A stretch of 64,000 nt of DNA, from positions 124,001 to 188,000 of the forward strand of contig NZ_QUZZ01000001.1 in NCBI RefSeq assembly GCF_003545695.1, given 5' to 3'. The stretch's first letter is position 1. Each line of letters begins with the position of its first letter. This document shows positions 1 to 9,100 of this stretch, in pieces. Below the pieces are notes generated by a model that was not told where the DNA came from, did no database searches, and worked only from the letters and a program-made list of their open reading frames with translations. A program made the position numbers and the translations under genes. This stretch comes from Taibaiella helva (GTDB lineage Bacteria; Bacteroidota; Bacteroidia; Chitinophagales; Chitinophagaceae).

Positions 1-71
1 CTTCTGTGTTTGAAAGGGTAAAAATAGATTTTTCGGAGAGCAACGCCAAAGATTGCTGGCACCAGCCTTTC

Positions 72-1511
72 TCAGGGATGCTTATTGATGCCGGCCGTTT
101 CCTTTTCCACCGCAGGCAGCACAAGACTATACCCCGAAGTGGTATCGATGGCGAAATAAAACCTGTTGAGCTCGTTGCCGGACAGGGGGCCGAAGCTGTC
201 AATGATCTCCTTCCGGTTACCGGTAACCCGCTTGTTCATATTTTCCCGGGTGTCCACACAAAAGGTAAGGTTGGGATGATCGCCCTTCAGCGCCGATGCA
301 AGAAGACTTTCGGCCGGCAGCGCCCAATCGGCGATCAGCAGCGCCTTCAGTGCCTCGTCACGATATAGATAACCCTTATGCAGGTCTTGCTGTTTCATTT
401 TTTGCAATACCCCGAATAGCCACTCTTTCCGGGCGGTAAATTTTTCGGCCGCGGCACCCATATAAACCAGTCGCGTACCCAAAATAAAGATCGTGAGCAG
501 CAGCAGGTTTCGCGGCTGCATGCGCGGAGCGGTTTCAAACACGAACAGGGCAGCACCGATAAGCGTGAACGGCATCCATTCGCTCTCCATATAGAAAGGA
601 ACAAAATCCTTAAACGTAAGCGCCATTGCCTGGTAATAGGCCAGGCTGAAAGCCAGGACCATCGCCAGCTTCCGGTAGCGCCGGTGCTTTACCGCAGTGT
701 ATAGGCCGGCAAAAAACAAGAACGGCACAAAGTAATAATGCGTCAACAGGCGCCTGAAGAAGGTGAGTGACATCTCGGACCGGATGCCTGTCCCGATATC
801 TGCCAGTGAAAAATGGGTCGCATGCCTTGCCCTTGGTGCATCGTAGCCGCTGTACTGTATTACCCGGTATTTGGCCACAATAATAAGCATCAGCGCCATG
901 CTCAGCACAACAGCTTCTTTACTGCGATAAGGATTGCTGCAGGCGTCGGTAATAAAGAAGGTCCAGAGAAAGGGAACTACGATCAGCATCAGCGGATGTG
1001 TGAATAAGCTGAGAAAGGCCAGCGGCAGGAACAGAAGAACGTGCCACCCAAAGGCATACCGCCGCTGCCTGAAATGCAGCACCAGGCCAAAGAGCAGGAA
1101 CATCCAGGCGATGGCCTGGTGGATCTCGTTATTCGTCCAGAAATAGGTATCGCCGGCAAACAAGGTATAATAAAACGCCATAAGCAGGCCCAGCGCCGGG
1201 TTTCGGAATACGAACAGCAGCAGCAGACATACTGCCAGGTAAAAGAGGTTGAAACTAAGCGAATACCATAGGACAATAGTTGGAAGCGACCAGTGCAATT
1301 TGTTACCGAAGAAAGGCACCAGGTGGGTGATAAAGCTGCCGTAACGATATTCCCCGATCAGCAGCTGACCGGTATTGAGTATCCGCAGCGTCATATGCGA
1401 AGCGTCGCAGAAGAGCATACGTTCCTGGTAATAGATTAATGAGCCGGCCAGCAGCAGGATAAACAGGGTCAGGACCGTGTATTTCAAAAACAGGGGATGG
1501 GGGATTTTCAT
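72..1511 (-). CDS. Multipass membrane protein of unknown function
   Basis: The 479-residue product is strongly hydrophobic, with roughly ten membrane segments by eye. The first lies at about residues 9-29, and long hydrophobic runs follow through about residue 360. The last 110 or so residues are soluble and probably face one side of the membrane. Overall shape, with hydrophobic helices and short polar loops, resembles bacterial proteins that use polyprenyl-linked sugars, but I see no diagnostic glycosyltransferase motif and make no functional claim. The gene is transcribed divergently from the OmpA lipoprotein gene across a 230-base gap. Nothing in bases 1-71 downstream can be identified. 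Confidence 0.75.
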   Translation of the reverse strand: MKIPHPLFLKYTVLTLFILLLAGSLIYYQERMLFCDASHMTLRILNTGQLLIGEYRYGSFITHLVPFFGNKLHWSLPTIVLWYSLSFNLFYLAVCLLLLFVFRNPALGLLMAFYYTLFAGDTYFWTNNEIHQAIAWMFLLFGLVLHFRQRRYAFGWHVLLFLPLAFLSLFTHPLMLIVVPFLWTFFITDACSNPYRSKEAVVLSMALMLIIVAKYRVIQYSGYDAPRARHATHFSLADIGTGIRSEMSLTFFRRLLTHYYFVPFLFFAGLYTAVKHRRYRKLAMVLAFSLAYYQAMALTFKDFVPFYMESEWMPFTLIGAALFVFETAPRMQPRNLLLLTIFILGTRLVYMGAAAEKFTARKEWLFGVLQKMKQQDLHKGYLYRDEALKALLIADWALPAESLLASALKGDHPNLTFCVDTRENMNKRVTGNRKEIIDSFGPLSGNELNRFYFAIDTTSGYSLVLPAVEKETAGINKHP

Positions 1512-1741
1512 GGAGAATTTCGTATGGTAATATTTTTGACTTCGATATTTTACGAAAGCGATCGTTTATTATATAAAGACGGTTTTTATAAAGAGATAAA
1601 TGGGAGGCAGGTTGCTCTTTTTTGAAGAAAAGGTCGGCCTCAGAACATCATTTTTGCCCCTTTAAACAACGGGGCTGCTTCAAATAATTTCTAGTTTGGA
1701 ATCCCTTTCTTACTTTTATGCGGTCCTTAAACTGAATTGCT

Positions 1742-2536
1742 ATGACACGATCCTTTTCTGCACTTGCCGGCGGGGTTATGCTAAGCGTAGTGGCGCTGAG
1801 CTCCTGCGTTTCCAATAAAAAATTCAATGAATCACAGCTGGCCCTGGCCAACTCCCGAAAACGGGTGAGCGAACTGAGCGAAGACCTGGAAAATGCCAAA
1901 AGCCGCCTGCAGCTGATGGAAGAGGCCAATGCCTCCGCCGCCAATCAATTGGACGAAAAAGACAAACGCATTAATGAAAACCAGAAAGAGCTGGCCGATC
2001 AGCAGGAAAGGCTGAGGCAGCTCCAGGATCTCATCGACAGGCAGAAAGCGCAAACCGAATCCCTGCGGGCCAAAATGGCTAATGCGCTGGGCGGCTTCAG
2101 CTCCGATCAGCTATCCGTATTTACCAAGAACGGGAAGGTATATGTCAGCCTTTCGGAGAAGCTGCTGTTTCCCTCGGGCAGCGCCGTCGTCAATGCGGAA
2201 GGCAAGGCCGCATTGGAAAAGGTAGCGCAGGCGCTGGACGAGAATAAAGACATCAATGTAAATATCGAAGGGCATACCGATTCCATTCCCATCCGCCTGA
2301 AATTTGAAGATAACTGGGCATTGAGCGTAGCGCGTTCTACCGCTATCGTTCGCCTGCTGACCAATACCTATCACCTCGACCCTGTGCGTATTACGGCCAG
2401 CGGCCGCAGCCAGTACGAGCCCGTAGCCGACAATGCCACGCCCGAAGGCCGCGCCCGCAACAGGAGAACCGAGATCATACTGGCGCCCAAGCTGGATCAG
2501 CTGATGCAGCTGATCGAAGGGGCGCAGACCAAATAG
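1742..2536 (+). CDS. OmpA-family lipoprotein with coiled coil
   Basis: Predicted outer-membrane lipoprotein that anchors to peptidoglycan. A signal peptide ends in the lipobox LSSC with the acylated Cys at residue 22. Residues about 30-120 are a Gln/Glu/Lys-rich coiled coil with heptad-like spacing. The C-terminal OmpA/MotB domain (about 135-250) has the usual landmarks: FPSGSA, an EGHTDS loop, NWALSVAR and RARNRRTEI. That domain binds diaminopimelate-containing peptidoglycan in characterised homologues. The TlpA-like gene follows 34 bases downstream on the same strand, so the two may be cotranscribed. Family assignment is firm; the specific role is not known. Confidence 0.93.
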   Translation: MTRSFSALAGGVMLSVVALSSCVSNKKFNESQLALANSRKRVSELSEDLENAKSRLQLMEEANASAANQLDEKDKRINENQKELADQQERLRQLQDLIDRQKAQTESLRAKMANALGGFSSDQLSVFTKNGKVYVSLSEKLLFPSGSAVVNAEGKAALEKVAQALDENKDINVNIEGHTDSIPIRLKFEDNWALSVARSTAIVRLLTNTYHLDPVRITASGRSQYEPVADNATPEGRARNRRTEIILAPKLDQLMQLIEGAQTK

Positions 2537-2570
2537 CCTATCATCAACCGCAAAGGATAAATAGTAATCA

Positions 2571-4028
2571 ATGAAAAGATCAGCTGCATCCCTCTTGCTG
2601 GGATTGGTTGCCGCATTTACTGCAACCGCGCAAAAACCGATCACCATTACCGGTACCATTACCGATGCTGCCGGCAGCAAGTTGCTTGTGGCTAATGCCA
2701 GCGTCAACAGCATTGTACCCGAAAACCAGCAGCAGACGCTGGACCTGTCGAAGGAAGAGAAGTTCCAGGTGTCGATTCCTGCGACACAGAAATACAACTG
2801 GATCATCATCGTCAACGGACCCAACCGCCTCGATTTCTTTGCGAAGGAAGGAAGTACCCTTACGTTTACCGCAGGCGGCAGCAACCTGGACAGCACAGCA
2901 CGCTTTGAGGGAAAGGATGCCGATATCCCGCGTTACTTTGTCGACTGGACACGGCGCAGCGGCGGGGTAATGGCTTATTACCGCAAGCTGCAGGAAACAG
3001 CGCAACGCGATCCCGATGCTTATATTCCAGCCCTCGACTCGATAAAGAATAATGAGCTGGCCCAACTGCATGCTGCGCAGGACAAAAAACAGGTAACGAA
3101 AGAATTTTCGGAATATTTAACCCGTTTCCTGGAGTACTCCCGCCACGATGCCATGCTGCATTATCCTGTAATACATGAGATGATCCGGCTGCAGAGCAAT
3201 AATATCCAGAGTGTTCCGCCGGAGCTGTATGCCGTTACCCGTAAAGCGCCTAAGCTGTTTAACGACGACTATCTTGATGTGGCTTTTTACCAGACCTATG
3301 CCCAGAGCTATTATAGCGCCATATTGTCGGCCAACGGCTATGTGAATGCCATGAACACCGATCCTCAAACGGGCAAGACCGACCTGAGCCAGGCTTTCCG
3401 GCAAACAGACAGTGTGCTTCAGCTCCTTTATAAAGCTACGCCCCGTAAAACCGGGGAGTTTGCCGCAGGCCGTATCCTTACCAGCGAGACCAAAGGCTGG
3501 CCCATCGATTCGCTGCAGGCCAGGGTAAATCTCTACAAGCAGCAATATCCGAAAAGCGCCAACAATAAGGTGCTGGATAAAATGATCGCCGACCTCCAGA
3601 AATTCGACCCGGGACATCCCGCAATCGATTTCAGCTTTAAAACAATCGATGGCAAAGACATGAAGCTCTCCGATCTGAAAGGCAAAGTGGTCTACATGGA
3701 TTTCTGGGCCAGCTGGTGCGGGCCCTGCAAAGGGGAAATGCCCCATGCCAAAAAGATAAAAGAGCATTTCCAGGGAAAAGACGTTGTGTTCCTTTATGTA
3801 TCCATCGACGAGAAGGAGGAGGCCTGGAAAAAAGGGATCGAAGCCCTGAGCATCTCGGGTCTCCATACCCGTACTCCGGGTTGGACCGGGGAGATCTCCC
3901 GCCTCTACGAGATCGGGAGCGTACCTTCCTATTTCCTTATCGACCGGAAAGGCAATTTTGCCGTAGCCAAAACACCACGGCCCAGCCAGTCGGATGAGCT
4001 GATCAGACTGATCGAAGGATTGCTTTGA
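2571..4028 (+). CDS. TlpA-like thiol-disulfide protein with N-terminal extension
   Basis: Exported thioredoxin-fold protein of 485 residues. A signal peptide covers about residues 1-20. Residues 21-330 form a beta-rich then helical region like that seen in Bacteroidota TlpA proteins with a DUF4369-type N terminus. The thioredoxin/AhpC-TSA domain occupies about 340-485, with the redox motif WCGPC at Cys383 and Cys386 and a cis-proline region at GSVPSYF. It probably reduces or isomerises disulfides in the periplasm. It lies 34 bases after the OmpA lipoprotein gene. The partner and substrate cannot be read from the sequence. Confidence 0.92.
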   Translation: MKRSAASLLLGLVAAFTATAQKPITITGTITDAAGSKLLVANASVNSIVPENQQQTLDLSKEEKFQVSIPATQKYNWIIIVNGPNRLDFFAKEGSTLTFTAGGSNLDSTARFEGKDADIPRYFVDWTRRSGGVMAYYRKLQETAQRDPDAYIPALDSIKNNELAQLHAAQDKKQVTKEFSEYLTRFLEYSRHDAMLHYPVIHEMIRLQSNNIQSVPPELYAVTRKAPKLFNDDYLDVAFYQTYAQSYYSAILSANGYVNAMNTDPQTGKTDLSQAFRQTDSVLQLLYKATPRKTGEFAAGRILTSETKGWPIDSLQARVNLYKQQYPKSANNKVLDKMIADLQKFDPGHPAIDFSFKTIDGKDMKLSDLKGKVVYMDFWASWCGPCKGEMPHAKKIKEHFQGKDVVFLYVSIDEKEEAWKKGIEALSISGLHTRTPGWTGEISRLYEIGSVPSYFLIDRKGNFAVAKTPRPSQSDELIRLIEGLL

Positions 4029-4040
4029 TCCTCCTGTCAA

Positions 4041-4056
4041 AAAAATTGCAATTTTT
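4041..4056. repeat. 16-bp perfect AT-rich palindrome
   Basis: The sequence AAAAATTGCAATTTTT reads identically on both strands and begins 13 bases after the TlpA-like stop codon. It could fold as a weak bidirectional terminator or be a chance AT-rich run. There is no loop sequence, which makes a good RNA hairpin unlikely. Confidence 0.3.
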
Positions 4057-4225
4057 AATTTATCTTTTTATCTTGCCTCAGTATTTGTATGCAGGTGGGG
4101 CAAGGTTTTGAGGGGGAACAATCCTGTTGTGGCCTCTTTTGTACAGTATGCAAGAAAAAAACGGGAAAAAGCATACAAGGGAATAAGTTTTTTTTTACTT
4201 TCAACGCTCAAATTTTTGTTCCATC

Positions 4226-5257
4226 ATGCGGAAATCATTACAAGGTATTTTATTTGCCGGTTTGATGACGGTTGGTTTGGTGACCATGGCCACCACCCGT
4301 TCGAGTGCGCAACATGAATACGACTGGGGCAATCCCGATATCCCTTATATTGAGCAGCGTGGATTTTCTATTGGCTTTAACCTGGGCCAGGCCGACATTT
4401 GGGGCGATGTAGGAACAAAGTCTGTTATTGATCACTACAACAATTCTGTATACAAGGACGATATCTTCGGGAATATGCGTTTTATGGGCGGCATGTTCGT
4501 CCGTTATACCCATGTGCCCGGTATTTCTTTTCGTCTGGGTATCAATTATGGCTCGCTGTATGCTACCGACAAGTGGAATGAAGAGAAGGCCATGAAGGCC
4601 ACCAATATCAAAGATGACGCTTATCAGCGGTACATTCGTAACCTCGATATCAAGACGAATATCTGGGAAAGCAATTTCCTCTTCGAGTTCAGCCCGCTGC
4701 GGATCAGTAACTGGGAATTCGGTAAGCTGTCCAAATCCAGGGTACAGCCCTATCTGTTGCTCGGTGTGTCCGGGTTTTATTTCAACCCCCGCGGCACTTA
4801 TAAAGACCTGGAAAGCGGTGTCGAGAAAGAGGTGGATCTGCAGCCGCTGCGTACAGAAGGTGAGAATTTCAATGCACCGGGTTATACTTTTCCCAAAGGC
4901 TACAGCCTGTTCTCTTATGCAGCCGTGGGCGGTATAGGCGTTCGTTTTGATATTGGCAAAGGCCTGGGCCTTGGTCTCGAATACCAGCTGCGCTATACCT
5001 TTACCGACTACCTTGACGATGTAAGCGGAACATATATCGACCCCCTGCACCAGGAGATCGCCTATCTGAACCAGCCCGGCAAAAGCGCCTTGGCCCAGAA
5101 AATGGCCGACCGCTCCAACGAGATCATTCCCGGCTATAAGCATCAGCCCGGCGAGCTTCGCGGAGACCCCAACAACAAAGACAAATTTTCCACGCTCTCC
5201 ATTATGTTCTTCTGGAAAATCAAGAAGCGTGCCAGCCCCTGGTGGAACACTTATTAA
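4226..5257 (+). CDS. DUF6089-type outer-membrane protein
   Basis: Exported protein of 343 residues. A signal peptide ends near TRSSAQ (about residue 28). The mature part has alternating hydrophobic beta strands typical of an outer-membrane barrel: GFSIGFNLGQADIWGD near the start, FRLGINYGSLYATD in the middle and GLGLGLEYQLRYTFTDYLDD near residue 260. This pattern matches the Bacteroidota DUF6089 family as I know it; the function of that family is not established. The gene is separated from the TlpA-like gene by about 200 bases and is followed by a clear terminator, so it is probably its own unit. Confidence 0.85.
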   Translation: MRKSLQGILFAGLMTVGLVTMATTRSSAQHEYDWGNPDIPYIEQRGFSIGFNLGQADIWGDVGTKSVIDHYNNSVYKDDIFGNMRFMGGMFVRYTHVPGISFRLGINYGSLYATDKWNEEKAMKATNIKDDAYQRYIRNLDIKTNIWESNFLFEFSPLRISNWEFGKLSKSRVQPYLLLGVSGFYFNPRGTYKDLESGVEKEVDLQPLRTEGENFNAPGYTFPKGYSLFSYAAVGGIGVRFDIGKGLGLGLEYQLRYTFTDYLDDVSGTYIDPLHQEIAYLNQPGKSALAQKMADRSNEIIPGYKHQPGELRGDPNNKDKFSTLSIMFFWKIKKRASPWWNTY

Positions 5258-5311
5258 TTTAACGCAAAGCGAGTGCTTTACAACACTTTTAGCGCTAATT
5301 TTACCTCATTC

Positions 5312-5342
5312 AAAAACGCTGTTGCTTCTTAGCAGCGTTTTT
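5312..5342 (+). terminator. Rho-independent terminator after the DUF6089 gene
   Basis: A perfect 10-bp stem (AAAAACGCTG paired with CAGCGTTTTT) with an 11-base loop ends in a T run. It lies 55 bases after the stop codon and before ruvA. Confidence 0.85.
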
Positions 5343-5362
5343 CTATTTTATTTGCACCCATT

Positions 5363-5394
5363 CCCGGATAGGAAGAGGAAAGCCGCTATCCGGG
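5363..5394 (+). promoter_or_regulatory. Inverted repeat in the ruvA leader
   Basis: CCCGGATAG (5363-5371) and CTATCCGGG (5386-5394) form a perfect 9-bp inverted repeat around a purine-rich 14-base spacer. The right arm ends 13 bases before the ruvA ATG, so an RNA hairpin here would sit next to the ribosome-binding region. It may also be a protein-binding site. Function is inferred only. Confidence 0.45.
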
Positions 5395-5407
5395 CCATTA
5401 CCAATCT

Positions 5408-5992
5408 ATGTTCGGTTATTTAGAAGGAAAGCTCGTTAACCTTATGCCTACGCAAACCTACCTCGATGTGGGCGGCGTAGGCTATGAAGTGCAGCTGACA
5501 TTGAACACCTACGAAGCCATTTCGGGTAAAGATTCCTGCCGCCTGTACACGCATCTTCAGCTTCGTGAAGATGCCTGGGTACTTTACGGTTTTGCCACCG
5601 AGACCGAGCGCAGCGCCTTTCAGCGCCTGCTGTCGGTATCGGGCGTAGGCGCCGCAACTGCGCGTATACTCCTCTCGTCGCTTACTGCGGGCGATCTGAA
5701 TGCTATTGTCCTGAACGGCGACAGCAAGGCCCTGGAAAAAGTAAAAGGAATAGGCGCCAAAACAGCGCAGCGGATCATACTGGAGCTGAAAGGCAAGCTT
5801 CCCGAGGTGGTAACAGGAGAATTTAATATCTTGCCGCACAATACGAAGGAAAATGACGCGTTAAATGCTTTACTGGGTCTGGGCATCAGTAAAGCCATGG
5901 CAGAAACTGCCGTCAGGAAAGCGAAGACTCTGGCTGGAAGCGAAGATATAAGTGTGGAAGAATGGATCAAATCAGCCCTTAAGAATCTATAG
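5408..5992 (+). CDS. ruvA: Holliday junction DNA helicase subunit RuvA
   Basis: RuvA binds four-way Holliday junctions as a tetramer and loads the RuvB motor for branch migration in recombination and repair. The 194-residue length is normal. The N-terminal OB domain starts MFGYLEGKLV. Two helix-hairpin-helix motifs follow: LSVSGVGAATA (about 79-89) and VKGIGAKTA (about 111-119). The C-terminal RuvB-binding domain covers about 148-194. No ruvB or ruvC is nearby. sprA follows after 115 bases; from memory ruvA and sprA are often adjacent in Bacteroidota. Confidence 0.98.
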   Translation: MFGYLEGKLVNLMPTQTYLDVGGVGYEVQLTLNTYEAISGKDSCRLYTHLQLREDAWVLYGFATETERSAFQRLLSVSGVGAATARILLSSLTAGDLNAIVLNGDSKALEKVKGIGAKTAQRIILELKGKLPEVVTGEFNILPHNTKENDALNALLGLGISKAMAETAVRKAKTLAGSEDISVEEWIKSALKNL

Positions 5993-6044
5993 TCAGTGCA
6001 GAGGCATTTCAATAGTTATCCAAAAACTACGGAAGTGTTCCGCA

Positions 6045-6052
6045 TATTTTTG
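6045..6052 (+). promoter_or_regulatory. Bacteroidota -7 box upstream of sprA
   Basis: TATTTTTG matches the TAnnTTTG consensus exactly, 55 bases before the proposed TTG start of sprA. No convincing -33 TTTG is visible. Given the AT-rich setting, a chance match is possible. Confidence 0.5.
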
Positions 6053-6107
6053 CTTTCAGCATAACGGCATGATCTAAATCAAATAAAAGCGTACTTTAGG
6101 AAGAGCA

Positions 6108-9100
6108 TTGGCACAGAAGCAGCATACCCAATTTGGCTACAAACTTTTAGCAGTTGTTATTATTATAATAGCATTGGCTCAGGTATTTACTGCTCGCGGT
6201 TTTGAAGATCCTTATTTTGATCCCCCGCCCCCGCCGCCACCAACCGATACACCCGAGCTCCGTTTTCCTATAGATCCCGGCGAGCAGCTCGGTACTCCCG
6301 AAAAGAAACAGCCTTCGATCGACCTCAACGACCCTTCCAATGTGGAGAAGAATGTCGAATACAATCCGGAAGAAGATCGCTTTTACCTCAACGAGCAGGT
6401 CGGTGGTAAGGATATTAAGAATCCTACTTATATGGAGGCCGACGAGTACCGTAAGTTGAAGGCCGATCAGGATGAAACCGATTACTGGCGCCAGCGGCTG
6501 GACGCGCTCAGCATGTTCAACCAAAAGCCCAAGCTGCCGGCACTGACTAAAGAGGGCATTTTCAACCGGTTGTTTGGCAGCGATAAGATCACCATCAAGC
6601 CACAGGGAAACCTGGACCTTACTTTCGGCGGCAACTGGCAAAACATGAAGAACCCCAACCTGACACAACGTGCGCAGAAGTACGGGATCTTCGACTTTGA
6701 CATGCAGATGAACGTGAACCTGCTGGCGCAGATCGGGGATAAGCTCAAGCTTAACATCAGCAACAATACCCTGCCCACCTTTGGTGAACAGAATACGCAA
6801 AAGCTGGAATATACCGGTAAGGAAGATGAGATCATCAAAAAGCTGGAGGCCGGCAATGTCAGCTTTCCCTTAAAGAGCAGCCTGCTTACCGGGCCGCTTT
6901 CCCTGTTCGGCCTCAAGACCCAGCTCCAGTTTGGCAAGCTGTTTGTTACCGGCGTGCTGTCTCAGCAGAAATCCCAGCGCAAGAGCATCAACCTCCAGGG
7001 CGGCGCGCAAACCCAGAGCTTCGAGATCAAGGTCGACGACTATGAAGAGAACCGCAACTTCCTCCTGGGCCAGTATTTTTTCAACAACTATAATGCTTCG
7101 CTGACCGAGTTTCCCAAGATCAAATCGCAGGTAGTGCTGACGAGGGTGGAAGTGTGGATCACCAACCGCACCGGCGCTACGCAGAATGTGCGGAACATGA
7201 TCAACTTCATGGATCTGGGCGAAGCGCATCCCTATGCCAAGGTGCTGGAAAATCCTTCAGCGCCCACTTATGCCACAGGCATTCCCGACAACCGTGTCAA
7301 CCGCTTATACGACCTGCTGAACCAGAACCCCAGCCTGAGGGTACAGGGTAGCGGCGCCGCACGGAGCCTGGTCTCTATCGGTCTCGATTCTGCCCAGGGC
7401 AGGGACTATACCATTGCGACCATGAGGCAGCTGAGCCCTTCCGAATTTACTTTTCATCCCCAGCTAGGCTATATTTCGCTTAATACGCAGATCAACGCCG
7501 ACGATATTGTAGGCGTTGCTTACATGTACACCTACAACGGAAAGCCTTACCAGGTAGGTGAATTCTCGGAATCGCTTTCCCCCGATTCTTCCAATACCAA
7601 GGTGATGTTCCTTAAAATGCTGAAAGGCGTTGCCGCGACACCCAGGTTGCCGATATGGAACCTGATGATGAAGAACGTCTATTCCCTCGGTGGCGCCAAC
7701 ATCAGCAAGGAAGATTTCCGCCTCAATGTGATGTACCAGGATCCGGGGGGCGGCGAAAAGCGTTATATACCCGAAGGGCCTTCTGCCGGTGTGCCGCTGA
7801 TCACCCTGCTGAACCTGGACAGGCTCAATGTACAGAACGACCCGGCTCCCGATGGGGTATTCGACTATGTGGAGGGGATTACGGTCAATTCACAGATGGG
7901 AAAGATCATCTTTCCTACGCTGCAGCCATTCGGATCCGATCTGAAACCTGCTTTTGGCGGCGACCCCAAGTTGGAGCGGCGGTACACCTACCAGCTGCTG
8001 TATGATTCGACCAAGACGATCGCGCGCCAGTTCCAGCAGAACAACCGCTTCCTCATCAGGGGTAATTATAAAGGCGCTTCCGGATCGGAGGTGAGCCTGG
8101 GCGGCTACAACATTCCCCAGGGATCTGTTACGGTTACCGCTGGCGGGCAGCGTCTTGCTGAAAACGTGGATTACCAGGTCGACTACAGCCGGGGCAGCGT
8201 TAAGATACTGAACCAGGGTATCCTGGCTTCCGGGATGCCGATCAGCATCTCTTACGAAGACAATGCCACCTTCGGCCTGGTGCAGCAGAATTTCTGGGGC
8301 GCCCGCTTCGATTACTTCTCCAGCGAGAAGCTGACGATAGGGGGTACCATTATGCGCCTGACCGAACGGCCGTTTACACAAAAAGTGACCTATGGCGACG
8401 ACCCCATCAAGAATACGGTGGTCGGCCTCGACGCCAACTACCAGAGCGAGTTCCCCTGGCTTACCCGCGCACTGGACAAATTGCCGATCTTCAGCACTTC
8501 AGCTCCTTCCCTGATCGCATTGACCGGTGAGGTAGCCGGTATTTTTCCGGGACACCAGCGGTTTATCAATTCACTCGATCCCGAAGGCTCTGTGCAGATC
8601 GACGATTTTGAGGGCGCTAACAACTCCATAGACCTTCGTTTCCCCATAACCAGCTGGACGCTGGCAAGCACGCCGGTGGGCGCCAAAGACGGCCTTAACC
8701 GAACCTTGTTTCCCGAGGCGATCAACACGACAGACTGGAGCAGCAACAATAACCGCGCCAAGCTGTCGTGGTACATGCTCGAACCCACGCTGATCGACGG
8801 AAGCTTTGGTACGCCGGGCAACATCAAGTCCGATACCTCTCTCCAGGACTATTGGCGGCTGGTGCTGCAGCAGGATGTATTTCCACAGAAAACGCTGCTG
8901 ACCGGTCAGAACGGTCTGCAGACCTTCGACCTGGGTTACTATCCCAGCACCCGCGGCCCTTATAACTTCCGGACGACCGAAATCAATAACGATGGTACCC
9001 TGTCCAGTCCTCAAAATCGCTGGGGAGGTATCCAACGTGCGCTGGACAACAACTCAAGCGACTTCGAGGCTTCCAATGTGGAATACATCACTTTCTGGAT

